Notes: generated by a model not told the origin, from the sequence alone. A stretch of 64,000 bases of DNA from Undaria pinnatifida (GCA_012845835.1 JABAKD010000007.1:434001-498000); one strand, 5' to 3'; numbered from the stretch's first letter, positions 10,300 through 23,029 are shown. Program-made: numbers and translations.

Positions 10300-12340
10300 A
10301 TTCGCTCACATGAAAGGTTATCCCCCTAACGACGCGATATATATGGGGTTGTATTTATAAAAGTATCTATATGGAGGACTACTTCCCTGGTACGGCGCAT
10401 TATGCGCCAGAACTACACCATTTTCGTTTCATGCCGTGCACAGGTGGTGGTTGGTAGTACGCCCCTTCGCGCCGAGATGTTTCCGCTTCTGTGTACATAT
10501 TTCTTGATATGTCATGGTAAAAAAACGCAAAAAAATATCGGTTGGTCTGTCTGTCGATCTGGAGCTGCACGCTCCTGCTCTGCCTGCTTTGTTCTCACCT
10601 GTCAATCCCCTTCTCGGTACGAGCCTGTGCTGTTGTCAATAGCTCCCCTTGTCGTAGGTGGAGCTTGTGCTGCGTTTACTATTAATACGTGAAGTCTTAA
10701 GAGCTGCCGAATATGTAATATGCGGCTCCCGCTTTCACATAACCATAAAGTGTGTGCACGCGCAAAAGCAACACCAGGCACTTTTCTCTAATTAATTGCT
10801 GTAGACCTAGTCTAAGCTGGTTTGCTGTTTATGGTGGTCCTACGTGGTTAGTGTGTCCTGCCTAGGTGTACAAAACAGTCATATCTGGCACTGAAAACAA
10901 GAATGGCAATGGCATAGTCTAATGGCATGCCGTCATTTTTCGGTTAAAGAGACCCCCGGCACCAACAAAAATGCCAAAATATGCTACCTCTGTCGCAGCA
11001 CGCGTGATCTCCAACTTCGCTCCCGAGACTTGATATCAATAGTAGAGTCTACACTATTAACAGTTTTAATAGTATATTATAGAATTATACGGATACTATT
11101 AATAGTATAGATATAGCATTAGTCTATAGCGCATGCGTCAGTTCTTTCTGCGGATCTCCTATTGAATAATCTGCATTCTCCACCGTAACGAAACACAGAG
11201 CAAGGCTGCGGAGGGGGGGGGTCATTTTGGCGGCCGTTTTTCGCAGTGTCTCGGGGTGATTGGCGCAAGCGACTGCCCTGTCCGTTTGCGTCTCGTGCGC
11301 TGTATTGATCTTGTGATATGAATCTGCCATAGCATGGTAAGTTACGCTGCTCCAAAAAAATCGCCTAGTGTTTCCGTGAGGTCAGTTCAGCTGCATGGGT
11401 TAGTCTAGCGAGTGGTGAAAACGCGGTAGCGACTTGTGAGTACCCCCCTTGCTGTGGCCTTGGTCTGCTGCTTTTGCTCAAGGACAAAATAAATTTGTGA
11501 GCCAGTGTGAACAACATTATCATGTCCTATAGTAGAGGTAGGTATACAACTTAAACAAACAGGTAAGGAAGAGCTACATCCATAGTCTAGACTAGTAGGT
11601 AGGTATAAAATAAAAACTAAAAGCTAAAGAAAAGTTACCAGTTACATCCCTAGTACATCCATAGTACATCCCTAGTACATCTCTAGTAATGTACCCAACG
11701 GTCTGCGGTCAAGGGGTTTCCAAAGCTGGGTGAAGGGAAATCAGTCAAGGGGGCAGAAGTGCCAAAAAATGTAACCTTTATCGTCAGCAGGGGGCTGTTT
11801 ACAAACAACTTATCAAGTCCCAAAAAATGAAAAATAGTGGTCGTCATGGCCTGCTTGGAGTGAAGCTGCGCCCGGTCTGGAGCTGTTCTGCACAGTGTTT
11901 CACGCGGCATTAGACTATATCATATTGTGATACTACCTTACCAGGGTGTTCACACGGCGTACATTCCACACCACCGTTGCCATCGTTGCCATGGTTGCCA
12001 TGGTTGAGGATGGAGACCCACCGGTTCGTGCTACACTACAGTAGCCAATGCACCTAGTATTTAATGCTCGAAATGCTCTGGAGCTCCTCGCTTGCAGAGC
12101 GCTAGACCTCAAACAAGCAACAAACGCTCGTGTTTGAGACAAACCCAACGGGCAGCCCGGTGACCAACCCCGTGGCGTGCAGTACGAAAGGTACTACGGT
12201 ACAGAGTCTAACCCATGATACACTGGTATATACTGGTATTGTGAACAACAAGTTGCAGTCCAACAAAACACTTTAGGGTGTGCTACTATAAATATCATAA
12301 TAGCATTATTACCATGGTACCGTAATTCCTAACTAAGTTG
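10300..12340. other. Intergenic, nothing recognised
   Basis: This is low-complexity and AT-rich DNA with short imperfect repeats of CATCCCTAGTA (about 11645-11690) and GTTGCCATGGTTGCC (about 11980-12005). Chance open frames occur on both strands, none convincing. Confidence 0.5.
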
Positions 12341-12344
12341 AGGC

Positions 12345-12592
12345 GCCCGGTCAATCAGACATTCCTGGGCCAAGAAATCCATCGCTTTTCACGGATCAAG
12401 ATTCGGCCGGCGGGGTCGGGCAGGGCGCTTTTCAAGCACTCGCGGGTCAAGTTGGATCGGGTCAGCAGGTGTTCGAAATCTCAAGGGTCGGGTTGGGTCG
12501 CATCGGAATGGTTGCAAACATCAGGGGTGGGTAGGGCCGGGCCCGCCCTGACCCGATCCGCGAGAAGGAATTCGACCTGTGAAAAGGCCCTG
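12345..12592. mobile_element. Relic of the CAGGGCTTTTCACGG hAT-like family
   Basis: The tract contains the GGGTCGGGTC-type subterminal repeats interleaved with TTTCAAA..CTCGCG. It ends in CTGTGAAAAGGCCCTG, close to the right end of the full elements at 30041-31197 and 32458-33834. Only the terminal part is present. The open frame that crosses it is a by-product of the repeats. Confidence 0.6.
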
Positions 12593-13139
12593 AAATGTTC
12601 CACCCCTGCCGTAGCACCCCTCCATATTCTGACCGTAAACAGGCTGGCCCTAATCTCTTCCTGCGTTCCTTCTCATCGCAACTCTCTGCGCAACAGAAAG
12701 AACGACAGGGGATACAGTAGTGGGCGTCTCTCTCTGTGCCGCGTGATTAGTATAGTACCTACTGCCGGTACAGTGCCGGTGAAATCGCCTTGGGCGGCGG
12801 GAACCCGCTGCACTGGCACCCGCATGCATACTAGTAATGAACGCAAATGTGCGGGTGTCTGGTGTACTGCCTGTAGTGTGGGCTGCTACATACCGGCACT
12901 ACAAGGCGACCACCGTTGAACACGCACACCAACAATACATGACTGTCCGGGAGTGTACGAGAATGCTCGTATTGACGTTTTCTACGCTACTGGTAGCACA
13001 TGACTCTATGATTTTTTACTATCTCACACATAACAGGGCTATGATGACGATGAGTAGCCCTCCACCTCACACGTGCACTGAAAGCTCCGAAAAAAAGTAG
13101 GTGCAATCCTGCACCGGTCGTTGAGTCTTGAAGAGTACC

Positions 13140-13480
13140 AATACCAGTCATTGGTACTCAGCCAATGACTCGCCAGTACCAGTCATTTTGAATGACTGAA
13201 GCACCGAACGCTAAAGGCGGCGAAGTACCAGCCAGTACGTAGCGTGCTTGTAGCTGAAAGTGGCTGAGTACTTGCCAGCACCTGCGGCACTTCAAGCCGA
13301 AAATAACCTGAGTACTTGCCAAGAACTGGAGCACTCCAAGCTGGAAGGACTGCGTGCTTGCCAGAATCTGAAGCTGAAAGTGACTGAGTACCTGCCAGTA
13401 GCTGGAGTACTCCAAGATCAAATGACTGAGTACCTTCCGGTACCTGGAGTATCAATACCCAAAAACACTGTGGCTTGTTG
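13140..13480. repeat. Minisatellite, about 43-bp units with GAGTACCTGCCAGTACCTGG core
   Basis: Degenerate units of roughly 40-45 bp share the core GAGTACCTGCCAGTACCTGG followed by AGTACTCCAAGCTGAAA. The same family forms a longer array at 49690-50260 inside an EB1 intron. The spacers are not unique, so this is not a CRISPR array. Confidence 0.85.
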
Positions 13481-13489
13481 GTACTAATA

Positions 13490-14150
13490 CTCGGACGACC
13501 TCTGTAGTCCTAGGAATACCATGTGTACATAAATAAAACGCAAGACATTCGGATGGTGTTTTTCATCCTTTGATCCATTGCCATCCATTGCAACAAGCCA
13601 TGTATTCGGTTTCCGTGGTGTACACGACGTGACACATCTTTGCGACGCTGACTGCCAACAAACACCGTAGCCACCACACATGATCGCCGCTCCGGATACC
13701 GAACGTCTGTCACTCGCCTTGTCGGCGTAGTTAGCTACGTACTACGCAGACAGTCCTAGTCCGTGGTTACGCGTAAACTTTAGATCGTGTATTTTCGTAC
13801 CACGCATATATAGACCTATATACAAAAGGACCTTGAGTACAGCATTCCCCAGTTCTCTTCGCCGGGTTTTGTGGCTATTATGGTCTATCACTGCCACTCG
13901 TGCAGCATTTCCGATGTCTGGCCGCATCATGTTGGCAAGCTACGGTAAGCTCCAAACCGCCTCCCAATAAGGCAGTTGTCCTCCTGGATCGTCCTCCGTT
14001 CTTGGGACTATCTCAATCAATGGCTTAGCTTTAGGGGGGACGGCGCTTGTTTAGCGGGACGCTGGTTTTTAAAGCGCTTCAGCGATTCCTTGACGAACGC
14101 AATTGGGGAAATTTTGATATTCCCGTCTTTAGAAGTATCGCTCGAATGCG
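13490..14150. other. Intergenic, nothing recognised
   Basis: There is no supported gene. Short frames on both strands have no family resemblance. Confidence 0.45.
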
Positions 14151-14156
14151 CAACCT

Positions 14157-14653
14157 GTATACCATACCATACCATACCATACCATACCATACCATACCAT
14201 ACCATACCATACCATACCATACCATACCATACCATACCATACCATACCATACCATACCATACCATACCATACCATACCATACCATACCATACCATACCAC
14301 ACCATACCATACCATACCATACCATACCATACCATACCATACCATACCATACCATACCATACCATACCACACCATACCATACCATACCATACCATACCAT
14401 ACCATACCATACCAACATACCATACCATACCATACCATACCATACCATACCATACCATACCATACCATACCATACCATACCATACCATACCATACCATAC
14501 CATACCATACCATACCATACCATACCATACCATACCATACCATACCATACCATACCATACCATACCATACCATACCATACCATACCATACCATACCATAC
14601 CATACCATACCATACCATACCATACCATACCATACCATACCATACCATACCAT
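14157..14653. repeat. (ACCAT)n pentanucleotide satellite, about 497 bp
   Basis: Roughly 100 consecutive ACCAT units occur with only a few interruptions (ACCAC near 14299 and 14369, one AACAT near 14413). All three frames on each strand are open through it, giving long artificial frames that encode PYHTI or MVWYG repeats. These are not genes. Confidence 0.98.
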
Positions 14654-14944
14654 TACCCGACCATAGTAGTCAGGAATTTCGTATTCAGAGCGACGTGGAA
14701 GTCAGCACCCAGCCTCTTTCGCCTCGCCCTACTACGAACAGGCCGTCCACGTCAATCGAAATCGTCAGTATCGCAGTTTATTGTCCATGAGGCGGAAGGG
14801 TATTGCAGATGGGCGCGTGCTACGATAGGCATAGACTATGCGGTATATCACGTTTGGGCTGAAAAGTTTTCTGAGTATGGCGGGGCTCCTCTACCAAAAC
14901 TGTCAGAAGTTCATTCCTGTTTTGCAATTTATTTCGTCGCATAC

Positions 14945-15018
14945 CTAGGCCTTAGTTAGGCCATAGTTAGGCCTTAGTTAGGCCTTAGTTTGGCCTTAGT
15001 TAGGCCTTAGCTAGGCCA
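14945..15018. repeat. Short TTAGGCC tandem repeats
   Basis: About six units related to TTAGTTAGGCC occur in tandem, immediately left of the MITE-like element that starts at 15021. Confidence 0.8.
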
Positions 15019-15020
15019 GG

Positions 15021-15292
15021 CACGTGCTACGATAGAGGTAGCACTTTTCATCTGATATGCTTTCTAAAAAACAACGCTCCCTTAACCCAAAGTCGTCCGA
15101 AATTGTTTCTTTTATACATACTTGACGTCATATGCGTAGGTCATGCGATTTGTCACTCGGTAGCAGCTTTATTTCTGTCCAAACAAGTGTTTGGGAGAGA
15201 ACTTAAGTGGCTCCTAAAACGGGGATCTCCAGAAAAAAATGGTGCACCCACCCCTATTTTTGTACGCGTCGCCACCCCTATCGTAGCACGCC
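15021..15292. mobile_element. MITE-like element with CGTGCTACGATAGRGGT inverted ends
   Basis: The left end CGTGCTACGATAGAGGT and the reverse complement of the right end, CGTGCTACGATAGGGGT, differ at one base in 17. The element is about 270 bp and has no coding capacity. It contains CTCCCTTAACCCAAAGTCGTCCG, shared in part with related copies near 9.5 and 22.8 kb. I could not define a target-site duplication, so the superfamily is left open. Confidence 0.7.
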
Positions 15293-15299
15293 TCGCCAT

Positions 15300-16580
15300 A
15301 CATCACATTACATCACATCATACTGTATTGGAAATATACTTGCACTCTTTATTTAGTCTGGACTATGATGCATATAACTATACGAAGTATTAGGTTTCCT
15401 CCAAATCCGTTCTTGGCTGGGGTATAGACTAGGGCCACTCACGTGAGGATCCTAACAAAATAGACGGCTCACGTCTACCGTACCACGTGTCAGTTCTCCA
15501 AACCCGTAAAACACCACGGCCGTGTTGACGACAAATGCCTTGAACATGCGCCCAGGCTGCGTCAACCCTTACAAACTCGTGTTCAAATGACCAACCCTGC
15601 CCAGATTTCTCTCTATTCATAGAAGCAGGTGGGAGCCTCATCGAGAAATCAGCTGGAATAAAAGCTTACTCTGGACATGTCTAAGCGGCACATGGGCAGA
15701 TAGTACTCTACCGCAATGGTGGTCAATAGCATGATAGCTGAGGGAGAGAGAGAGTAGGTGAAAACGTTTGCAAGTAGAGTTAGGGTTCGTTGACGTCGGC
15801 TTTGGCTGCAGGCTAACGCTAATAGTCTCGACTTCAGCTTTGACGACTTCGCCCTTCCGCTTACGGCCAAACTTTCATTCAACCAAGTTACCTTTTCTCC
15901 CGCGGATACTTCGTGAACAGGTCCAAATGTGTTCACGGAATTATGTTCAGTCAGTCTCCAGCCACAACTCGAGGTGCACGGGTTTCTCAATAGCTACATT
16001 TGATCCGGGAGATATCTCCACTTAACGCAATATTAAGCCCCTCTAGCGGAACAGAAGCACCACACACGTTTGAATCTTGTGGGGCCTTCAGAAGGGCCCA
16101 CGCACCATTCTAGACGCCACGTGCTTGCTGACCCAGGGCGCACACAGCTCCATCGATGGCCGTCATGGGCATTTCCTGTAGACGTCGCGTCTCGCCTCTC
16201 GTGCGCCCCTCCGTAAGTCGAGAGAATTCCTAACCAGGGAGGAAGTCACCCAATTCATGACCTGCCCCCCCCCCTGATGGGCCAGCCTCTAGAGTGCTAA
16301 CTACGCGCTCTGCAGTTAGCGAACACGATGAACTCTCTGCGGTTCCAGAGTGCGTGGGCACGCTCTCGGTACCGGCGGGGGTATGACCGCCTCTCTCGCC
16401 GCTGCGGTTGGAGCTGAAAACTGATCCCCTGTCCCGTGCGGCACCGCCGTTTAAACATGTCTCGCGTCCTCTATCGCCGATGCACTGGCGCGTAGCTTCG
16501 ATCGACTCAGACTCATCGCCCTCGTCTTCGTCGTTGTCACCCCCCCCCCCCTCCCTCGACAGAGCTAAACAACCACAGGG
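15300..16580. other. Intergenic, nothing recognised
   Basis: No gene is supported. C-rich tracts at about 16265-16275 and 16540-16551 lie just upstream of the dispersed repeat that follows. Confidence 0.45.
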
Positions 16581-16584
16581 TGCC

Positions 16585-17075
16585 GTTTTTTTTTGTTATT
16601 TCTGGCGGTCATCATGATGGTTATCGAGTTAGATCATATTGTGCCGGGTGGACACCCAAAACTCCGTACAAGGGGAACGATCGGGCGTCATGTAGTGTGC
16701 CTATAGTAAGGTACCCACGAAGCAGTTACATAGTAATACCCATTGCTACATAGTAATACCCACTGCTCTCTCTCTGGAGTGGCCACACCAGAAAACAAAG
16801 TAAGTGATTGATCGCTGTCACTCATACGCATGAAGGTAGGCACAAGGTGCCGAAGTCCGTATTACGAGCGGTTCATGGAAGGATGCAGTTCACCCGTCAT
16901 GCGACCCGCCGAACACGTGACGGCCCTTCGCGCTTGGTGAAAGCAATGTCTGCCTGTTTGATGAAAACCCGACGTGTTTTGTCCCGGCATAGTAGGGATG
17001 CGAGGGTCAATGTTCATACGACTACGACCATGTGCAAACTGAGTACACACACCCAATCCCGCTCCCCCCCTCGGC
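16585..17075 (+). repeat. Dispersed repeat R1, copy 1
   Basis: This copy shares ordered motifs with 48750-49060 and 57640-58195: a T run then GGCGGTCATCATGATGGTTAT, ACTCCGTACAAGGGG, CACCCACGA, AATACCCATTGCT, GAGTGGCCACACCAGAAA, CGACGTGTTTTGTCCCGGCAT and a C-rich tail ending CTCCCCCCCTCGGC. A tandem duplication of TACATAGTAATACCCA lies at 16727-16762. It is the only copy outside the EB1 introns. The family type is unknown. Confidence 0.75.
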
Positions 17076-17099
17076 AGACACGACACAATCCTTGATCTC

Positions 17100-17700
17100 G
17101 CCAACGCAAAAAAAGGATGACGCTCCTTCAGTTTTGTTAGCGTGGGATCCGAGAGGTACATGCTGCCAGGAAACGTTACCAGTCATGATGACCAGTTTTT
17201 CTAGGTCAACAATCGGACGGAATCCCGGGGTGGTTTCGTCCGAGGCGTAGATAGAAGCGCTCTTGCGCTTGGGGCTGCGATTTGCTCGTGCGCTTGGCTT
17301 CGTGATATTGCCAGACTTGAAAAATGTCAGCAAAGATAACAAGGTGCGCTACCATGCCAGATCTTGTGCGACGATTTGCTGCCTGGGTTCGAGGTTCTAG
17401 CAGAACAGTTAAATGTACATGGCACTTCCACGAGTTAGCCTCCGTCCATAAAGAATCGCAAGAAGGCAGCTCGACGCTTGGGATGAGTATTGGAGCTTGA
17501 TTTTTTACAGCAAATTCTGCGGCTTCGATCGACCGTAACGCTCGTTCCGATACGCTTTCAGAGGTAAATGCTTTCAGAGGTAAATGCTTTGAGAGGTAAA
17601 TGCTTGGGTAACGCTGTACCTCCACATAGCACATCAACTGTTTCTTCGAGGAATAGCCGCGATCGTCTAACCTTGCGAATTCCACGTTAGATGGAAAATT
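17100..17700 (-). other. Possible frameshifted coding relic on the minus strand
   Basis: A 159-codon minus-strand frame (17685 to 17206) and an overlapping second frame (17342 to 17022) have protein-like composition. The second contains SASIYASDETTPGFRPIVDL. They could be one reading frame broken near 17320. Three 18-bp repeats (TTTCAGAGGTAAATGC) lie inside at about 17566-17603. No family is recognised, and chance cannot be excluded. Confidence 0.15.
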
Positions 17701-18823
17701 AGCTGCACGGTTGTCAGCCTAAAATCGTCCGATGGTCTCAGCCGCGTCTGACTTGTGGCTTATTGCTACACCCACATGAACCTTGAAAATAATTCTCTCA
17801 CGATAGTTTCGTATTGATTGCCGCCTTCGACTCAGCTCGTTTCGGCCCGCTCAGGCCAACAAACACAGGTCACCAAGCACCCCATAATACTAAGAAGTAC
17901 AACACATCCCACGGTAGGGATTCATCAGATTCGAAGACGTCCCTGCGAGGTCCTCGCATGAGGAGCTCGGTATATATCTCACCCAAAAAATGATTTGGAA
18001 GGCATTCGTTCGCACAACCCGACCAGGCTTCTATGCCTTACTCATAGTAGTAGTCCTAAATCATGTACTGGTGAAATTACTTGATCAAAGACTAACCGCT
18101 AGTTCCTCACTTCAGGAGCTCAATCGGGCAGGTACATTATTAGTTAATCCAACAACTGCAACCCTTACCGTGGGATGACTCCTCCCTGGTGGTGGGGGTA
18201 CCCTGCTTTCACTAGAAATAGTAGATTTTCACCACTCGCACGACTGACTCTATCAATACCTCACGGACACAACGAATTCAGGCGATTTGTGTGGCGCAGT
18301 ATAGATTGCCATACCATAGCGGGTTTGTATCGCACAGCTACAATACTACGAAAGATTGAGACGGCAAAGAAACACAGGAGTACCTTGCGCGAATGACCTG
18401 GATCCACGGCATAAAAAGGCCCCGAAGCAACCCTCGCACCGTGACCTTGTTCGGAAACTTTTCATCTCATCCCTTCATTGCGATTTCCTGCGGTGACACA
18501 ATAGCCTCCTGATGTCAGATAACGCTGGGAGGGATGTCTAGCATGGGATCACCCGTTGAGGGCAATCTTGTACTGCTCATACATACTTCTTCAGTAGCAT
18601 AGACGTCTCGCCCATCGTTTTAGGCGCATGGCGAGATTCGCACTGTCGCCAAACATCAGACTAGTCGGGCGTTTACATCGGCTCAAATTGTTTGTGTCGG
18701 CCTTCGAACTCAAACCAGCCCATCCATAGGGTTTCCACGCAGCCATTCCAATACGATTGTCCTGGAGTGTTCAAAGTCATCAGCATTTGTAAGCAGTAAG
18801 TGCAACGCACCCCAATGTAACAG

Positions 18824-18867
18824 AGGTCTCACCAATGAGACCTCGTCTCACCAATGAGACCTCTAAC
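18824..18867. repeat. Compact hairpin/direct repeat TCTCACCAATGAGACCTC
   Basis: The 18-bp unit TCTCACCAATGAGACCTC occurs twice in tandem. Each unit contains the palindrome TCTCA..TGAGA, and the whole is bounded by AGAGGTCTCA and TGAGACCTCT, which are perfect inverse complements. It would form one or two stem-loops. Function unknown. Confidence 0.8.
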
Positions 18868-20876
18868 GCTGTTGTTCGTGTGCGTACGCTGTGAGATATG
18901 CCGAGACCATTTGTAAAAACTAGTTTTGTGCGCGACAAATTTTGGCACCGTTGTTTCTGACCTACCTAAAAATATATATGCCGTCAAAACGGCGAATCTT
19001 GCCCCTCTCGCAACCAGCACCTCCTGGGACTCACCACCAACGCCTACGTGCCTGGCCATCGCAGTGTCTTGGGGCTGGTTTCGCACTGGTCCAACTTATT
19101 TCAGCAGCTGCTGCAGTTCTGAATCCTGCGAGTAGCTCCATTCTACCTCGATGTTTCCCTGTGCAGGCCCGCCCCCGACGAGACCGCTCGTAGGATCAGT
19201 ATCGCCCTTTATGGCACCACCTGAGCCACCCGGCAAAGCCTGGGAGGCCTTCCCTTCTGTTGTCCTTGTTTAGAGCAACAGCCAAACCAAGAAGAAAAGC
19301 TACGAGAGTGCTAGGGCCTGATCGTCCTGTTTGGTAGCTATCGCTTGCAACCCCGGTGCGACCGGAGCTGTCACTTCCTCAACGCTGCCTGCAAGTAGTG
19401 CAGACATTCTCATCCTAAACCGATAGCACTCATGTATGCGTAGAGTCCTGCCGGAGGCAGCTATACCTCGAGAGGCTTGAAGAGTATAGACGATGTCCTT
19501 GTAATAGTTGGTTCACAGCTTGGAGTTCCCCCGGTAGGTGGGAGCATCATACCACACAGCACAGCCTACACACAACCTACGCACAACCTACCGAACGCAG
19601 AAGAAGCGTCAATGGCCAATCTTCGAGATAAGAAAAACGAACAAAATACTTTTTAACCGTCAACTTTCATATCTCGTTGGCTAACGTGATATCAGCACAA
19701 TCTGGGCATCGATTATAGAGACCACCGAACACAGCACATGGAACGGGGGGCGCTGTTTTGTTTGGGTCAGAGGCTGCAGATTCTCGTGCACCAGAGCCCG
19801 AGCAAATAAACAGCGTTATCGTCGAGTCTGGTTTGCACAGAATAGGACACCTATTAAAAGCTGAAGACACTCTCCAACAACACCAGAAGTGCGTGGGAAA
19901 ATAGTGCTGCCGTAGACTTCTGTGAGCTATACTATTGCTTAGATTTGCGTGTACCAGATATGCCTGGGGGTAGATATTTTTCTGTGCTGTTAGCACCGCA
20001 GTAGTGTACACAGTACACAGTGGAATGTCGTTCGCTCATCAAATGTGCTGAGCTCAACAAACAGGTGCTTGAAGTTGCACGCAAATGCTTGTACGCCGGG
20101 TATATGAAAGTCGCAGCTGCGATAAACTTTTCAACCTCAAAGTATGCACGTGCAGTAGGACCAGGTAGACTACACAACTGTTTCATTTGTTGGTTTATTC
20201 CTGTGCACAAGTCTGATTTATTACTACTTTGTATTTTGATGTATGTGATGGTTTGCATCTTCGGAGATGCGGGGGAACCTATGGTTTCCCGACCGGGTGT
20301 AATAAAATAAATAGGTGGTCCCTAATCCCATGATTAGACCAGGGTCACAACGTGTGTGAGTGAGAAAAGCCCCTGAATGGCACTTCCTTTGATTACTTGA
20401 TGTACTCCAGTATATATATACAGCTTGCTGGACTTGTTTTCTTCTCTTCTCTTCTTGATCTCTCCTGCACCCGGTTGATGGCGCTCCCGATTTCGTGATT
20501 TCTGTCTCCGTGAGTGAGCCAGCCATGAGTCGAATACTCGTGGACGTGGACGGTCAAAGATCATCAACATCGTATTATCTCGGTCGTGCCCACCTTCCAC
20601 TCCGATACACCCGAATCGATTACAGTACAGTTACAGCTCCAAGCTCTACCGTAAGGGTGCGGACGAGCACATGGCGTCCGAAGGGCAACCTTGCAAGACC
20701 TGGGTTCCAGAGCTTGTACAGAGTAAAAAGAAACAGGGCAATAAGAATGCAACTTTAATAATAAAGCAAAATGATGAATCAGGGCGTCGTTGTACTGAAT
20801 CTAGTGCAGAAAACTCACTTTTCTCAAATAAGAAATTCAGGCTGGGTGCCGGCATGCCTGTTTCATCCTTTTACAA

Positions 20877-20926
20877 GTGGTGTAGTGTAGTGTAGTGTAG
20901 TGTAGTGTAGTGCAGTGTAGTGTAGT
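20877..20926. repeat. (GTGTA)n microsatellite
   Basis: About ten GTGTA units lie in tandem with one GTGCA variant. Confidence 0.9.
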
Positions 20927-21454
20927 ATACCAGAGGTACCTGCTATTGCAGTGCGTACGCATCCGTCCAAAAAACGAGAACAACGACGTCCCCACCGACT
21001 TCTAGGTACTGGGCTGTCACAGAAGAGTCATCCCTTTATAGTGCGGTATAGTGCGGTATAGTCGCGGTGTAGTGCGGTCGGGGTGGCACTTTTTGGGTTA
21101 ACTAGTGTCACGTAATGTTCCAGGTGTTTGTGTCCGTGTGTGTTGAAATGATTGGCCTCCACAAGTGAGGAACTAACGGTTTGTCGTTGGTCAAGTAATT
21201 TCACGAGTGTATAACTTGTTCTAGGAATGAGTAAGGCATACAAGCGTTTGGTAGGGTTGCTGGACCAAATGTCTTCCAAGCCATTTGTTCGGGTGATGGA
21301 TGATGTTGATGGATGATGATGATGACGATGTTGACGATATTGAGATCCTCATGTTAGAAGCTCACAAAATTTTTGGAATCTGCTGCACCTCTACCGTAAG
21401 ATTGCTCTACAATAACATGCTATAACATTAATACTCTAAAATACTATTATTATA

Positions 21455-22255
21455 AAAAGTGAAAATACACTCCAGCTGTGAGATCGAAGATTTCGTCGAA
21501 ACTGATCTTTGCAAGCTGTGTGTGATACTCCGATCGCGCGCATTACGAGTTGTGTGTCCTCATTAAGGATATAGGTCGGCGACTCCCCTTACAACTACAG
21601 TGTAGCTATCAGGGTCAACAGGGTGATTATAGTCAGTCTGTGCGCGGAAACTATAAAACCCGTTTCTGAGGGGGACAAAATCTGACAGCTGTGGAGGGAA
21701 ATGTATCCTTTTATCGAGTGAATCTTGTAAGTCGAATAACCGGTGAGGGGGAGGGGCGGAGTGTTGAAGGACGTGGGGGCCTGGTTTTGATCAAAAGCGA
21801 GCGGGTTTGGAGGGGAGCGGGGGGGGGGGGGGGGGGGGGGGGGAAGGGGGGGGGGGGATTTGTGCATGTAAGTTATAATCCTTTCAAGGGGATAAATCTG
21901 ACGGTTTTGGCACCAGTTTATTATTGGGGGGGGGGGGGGTTGGGGCGGGGTTGGGGCGTGTGAGGCAGCTCAATATGTGCGTGGAAACTATACATTATTT
22001 TGAGGGGATAAATGTGACGGTTTTGGAAATGATGCATCAGTTTATCATGTATATCCTGGGGTAAGTCGTACAATCAGTGAGTAGAGAGAGGGTGGAGTGT
22101 TCGAGGGGGTGGGGTTGGGATGAGTTGGGGGGGGGGGAAGGTGGGGGGTGGGGGCGGAGGGGGCGGGGGAGGGGGCGGGGGGGGGGGGGGGGGGAAAGGA
22201 AGGGTTTTAGGTGAGGGGTTTGTTATACGTGTGGTGCTAGGTCTAGGCGATGGTG
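21455..22255 (+). mobile_element. Solo left arm of the foldback element family
   Basis: This stretch is nearly collinear with 24563-25320, starting AAAATACACTCCAGCTGTGA and sharing GAAACTATAAAACCCGTTTC, the G-rich tracts and CATGTATATCCTGGGGTAAG. The opposing arm found in the 24.6-27.0 kb element is missing here, so this is a partial or recombined copy. The long poly-G runs (to about 25) are prone to assembly error. Confidence 0.75.
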
Positions 22256-22259
22256 TGGG

Positions 22260-22420
22260 TGATTATATACCATAATATAATATACCATACTGTTATATAC
22301 TATAACATGCTATAACATACTATAACATACTATAGCATTCTAGAACACACAATAACATACTACGTATAACATGCTATAACATGCTATTACATGCTATTAC
22401 ATGCTAAAATATTTATACTA
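22260..22420. repeat. TATAACATACTATAACATGC short tandem repeats
   Basis: Degenerate 10-bp units of the type CTATAACATA repeat about a dozen times between 22285 and 22412. Confidence 0.8.
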
Positions 22421-22667
22421 TAGGGGAAAAGTTGTACCCTCAAGCTCCCAGCTTTCAACACCATCTTATAGTGTTAGTTCATACGCCGTCCCCTAACCCC
22501 GTCTGATCTCTTGGCTGCGGATCGAAAATGTGTTCGATTGTCTCCTACTCCATAACACCTACCACTCTGTGCCCGGAACTGTAACGATCGTTTCGTGTAT
22601 CAATACCTTGTCGTATTAGAAAGAGTGCTTAAGTGGTAAGAGTGGTAGAATGGTTGTGAATCACGCC

Positions 22668-22932
22668 GGCTACGATAGAGGTGCGCCAACCATTGTTTTT
22701 TTTTCGGGTTCCTCAGTTTGGGAGCTCAAGACCTCTCCCTAAAACTTTTTTGGAAAACAGAAACACTGCTACAACCGGATAAACTTCCCATTATCTAGGT
22801 ACACAACGGGAATCATGCAACCAAATAGGCCCATTATGATTAAATATAATGAAATTAACGACCATTTTGGGTTAAGGAGCCCCGTCGTTCATAAACATTT
22901 CACACGAAAACTGATACCCCTGTCGTAGCACG
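22668..22932. mobile_element. MITE-like element with GCTACGATAGAGGT inverted ends
   Basis: The left end GGCTACGATAGAGGTGCG mirrors the right end, whose reverse complement reads CGTGCTACGACAGGGGTAT. The length is about 265 bp. GGGTTAAGGAGCCCCGTCG inside matches the related copies. It is non-coding. Confidence 0.65.
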
Positions 22933-23029
22933 CGTCGAATCGTCCCTGCATTTTCGTGCAGCACTGGTAGTCCTCGTACAGCGCAGCACTATTACTACTT
23001 CACCACAGCCTGGACAACAGGTTCCAGGT

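Larger units (their letters stand above)
17911..21397. mobile_element. 3.5-kb element with long (about 270-bp) imperfect inverted ends
   Basis: The segment 17911-18180 matches the reverse complement of 21090-21397 over most of its length. Shared motifs include ACGGTAG at the tip, CATGAGGA, TATGCCTTACTCAT, GTGAAATTACTTGA and CGCTAGTTCCTCACTT (GTTAGTTCCTCACTT in the other arm). The tips resemble the ends of the MITE-like family (TACGGTAGAGGTGCA). The 2.9-kb interior has no recognisable transposase, so I infer a non-autonomous or decayed DNA element. The interior may itself contain unrelated insertions. Confidence 0.65.

Noticed and set aside
12338-12919. 193-codon Arg/Ser-rich frame
   Set aside because: Its first half is the GGGTC subterminal repeat of a hAT-like relic and the second half has no recognised similarity.
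13140-13480. CRISPR-like regularly spaced repeats
   Set aside because: Both repeat and spacer are degenerate members of one tandem unit, there are no cas genes, and the DNA is clearly eukaryotic.
13976-14959. 327-codon frame encoding PYHTI repeats and antisense MVWYG frames
   Set aside because: All frames of an (ACCAT)n array are open. The flanking parts have no gene-like features.
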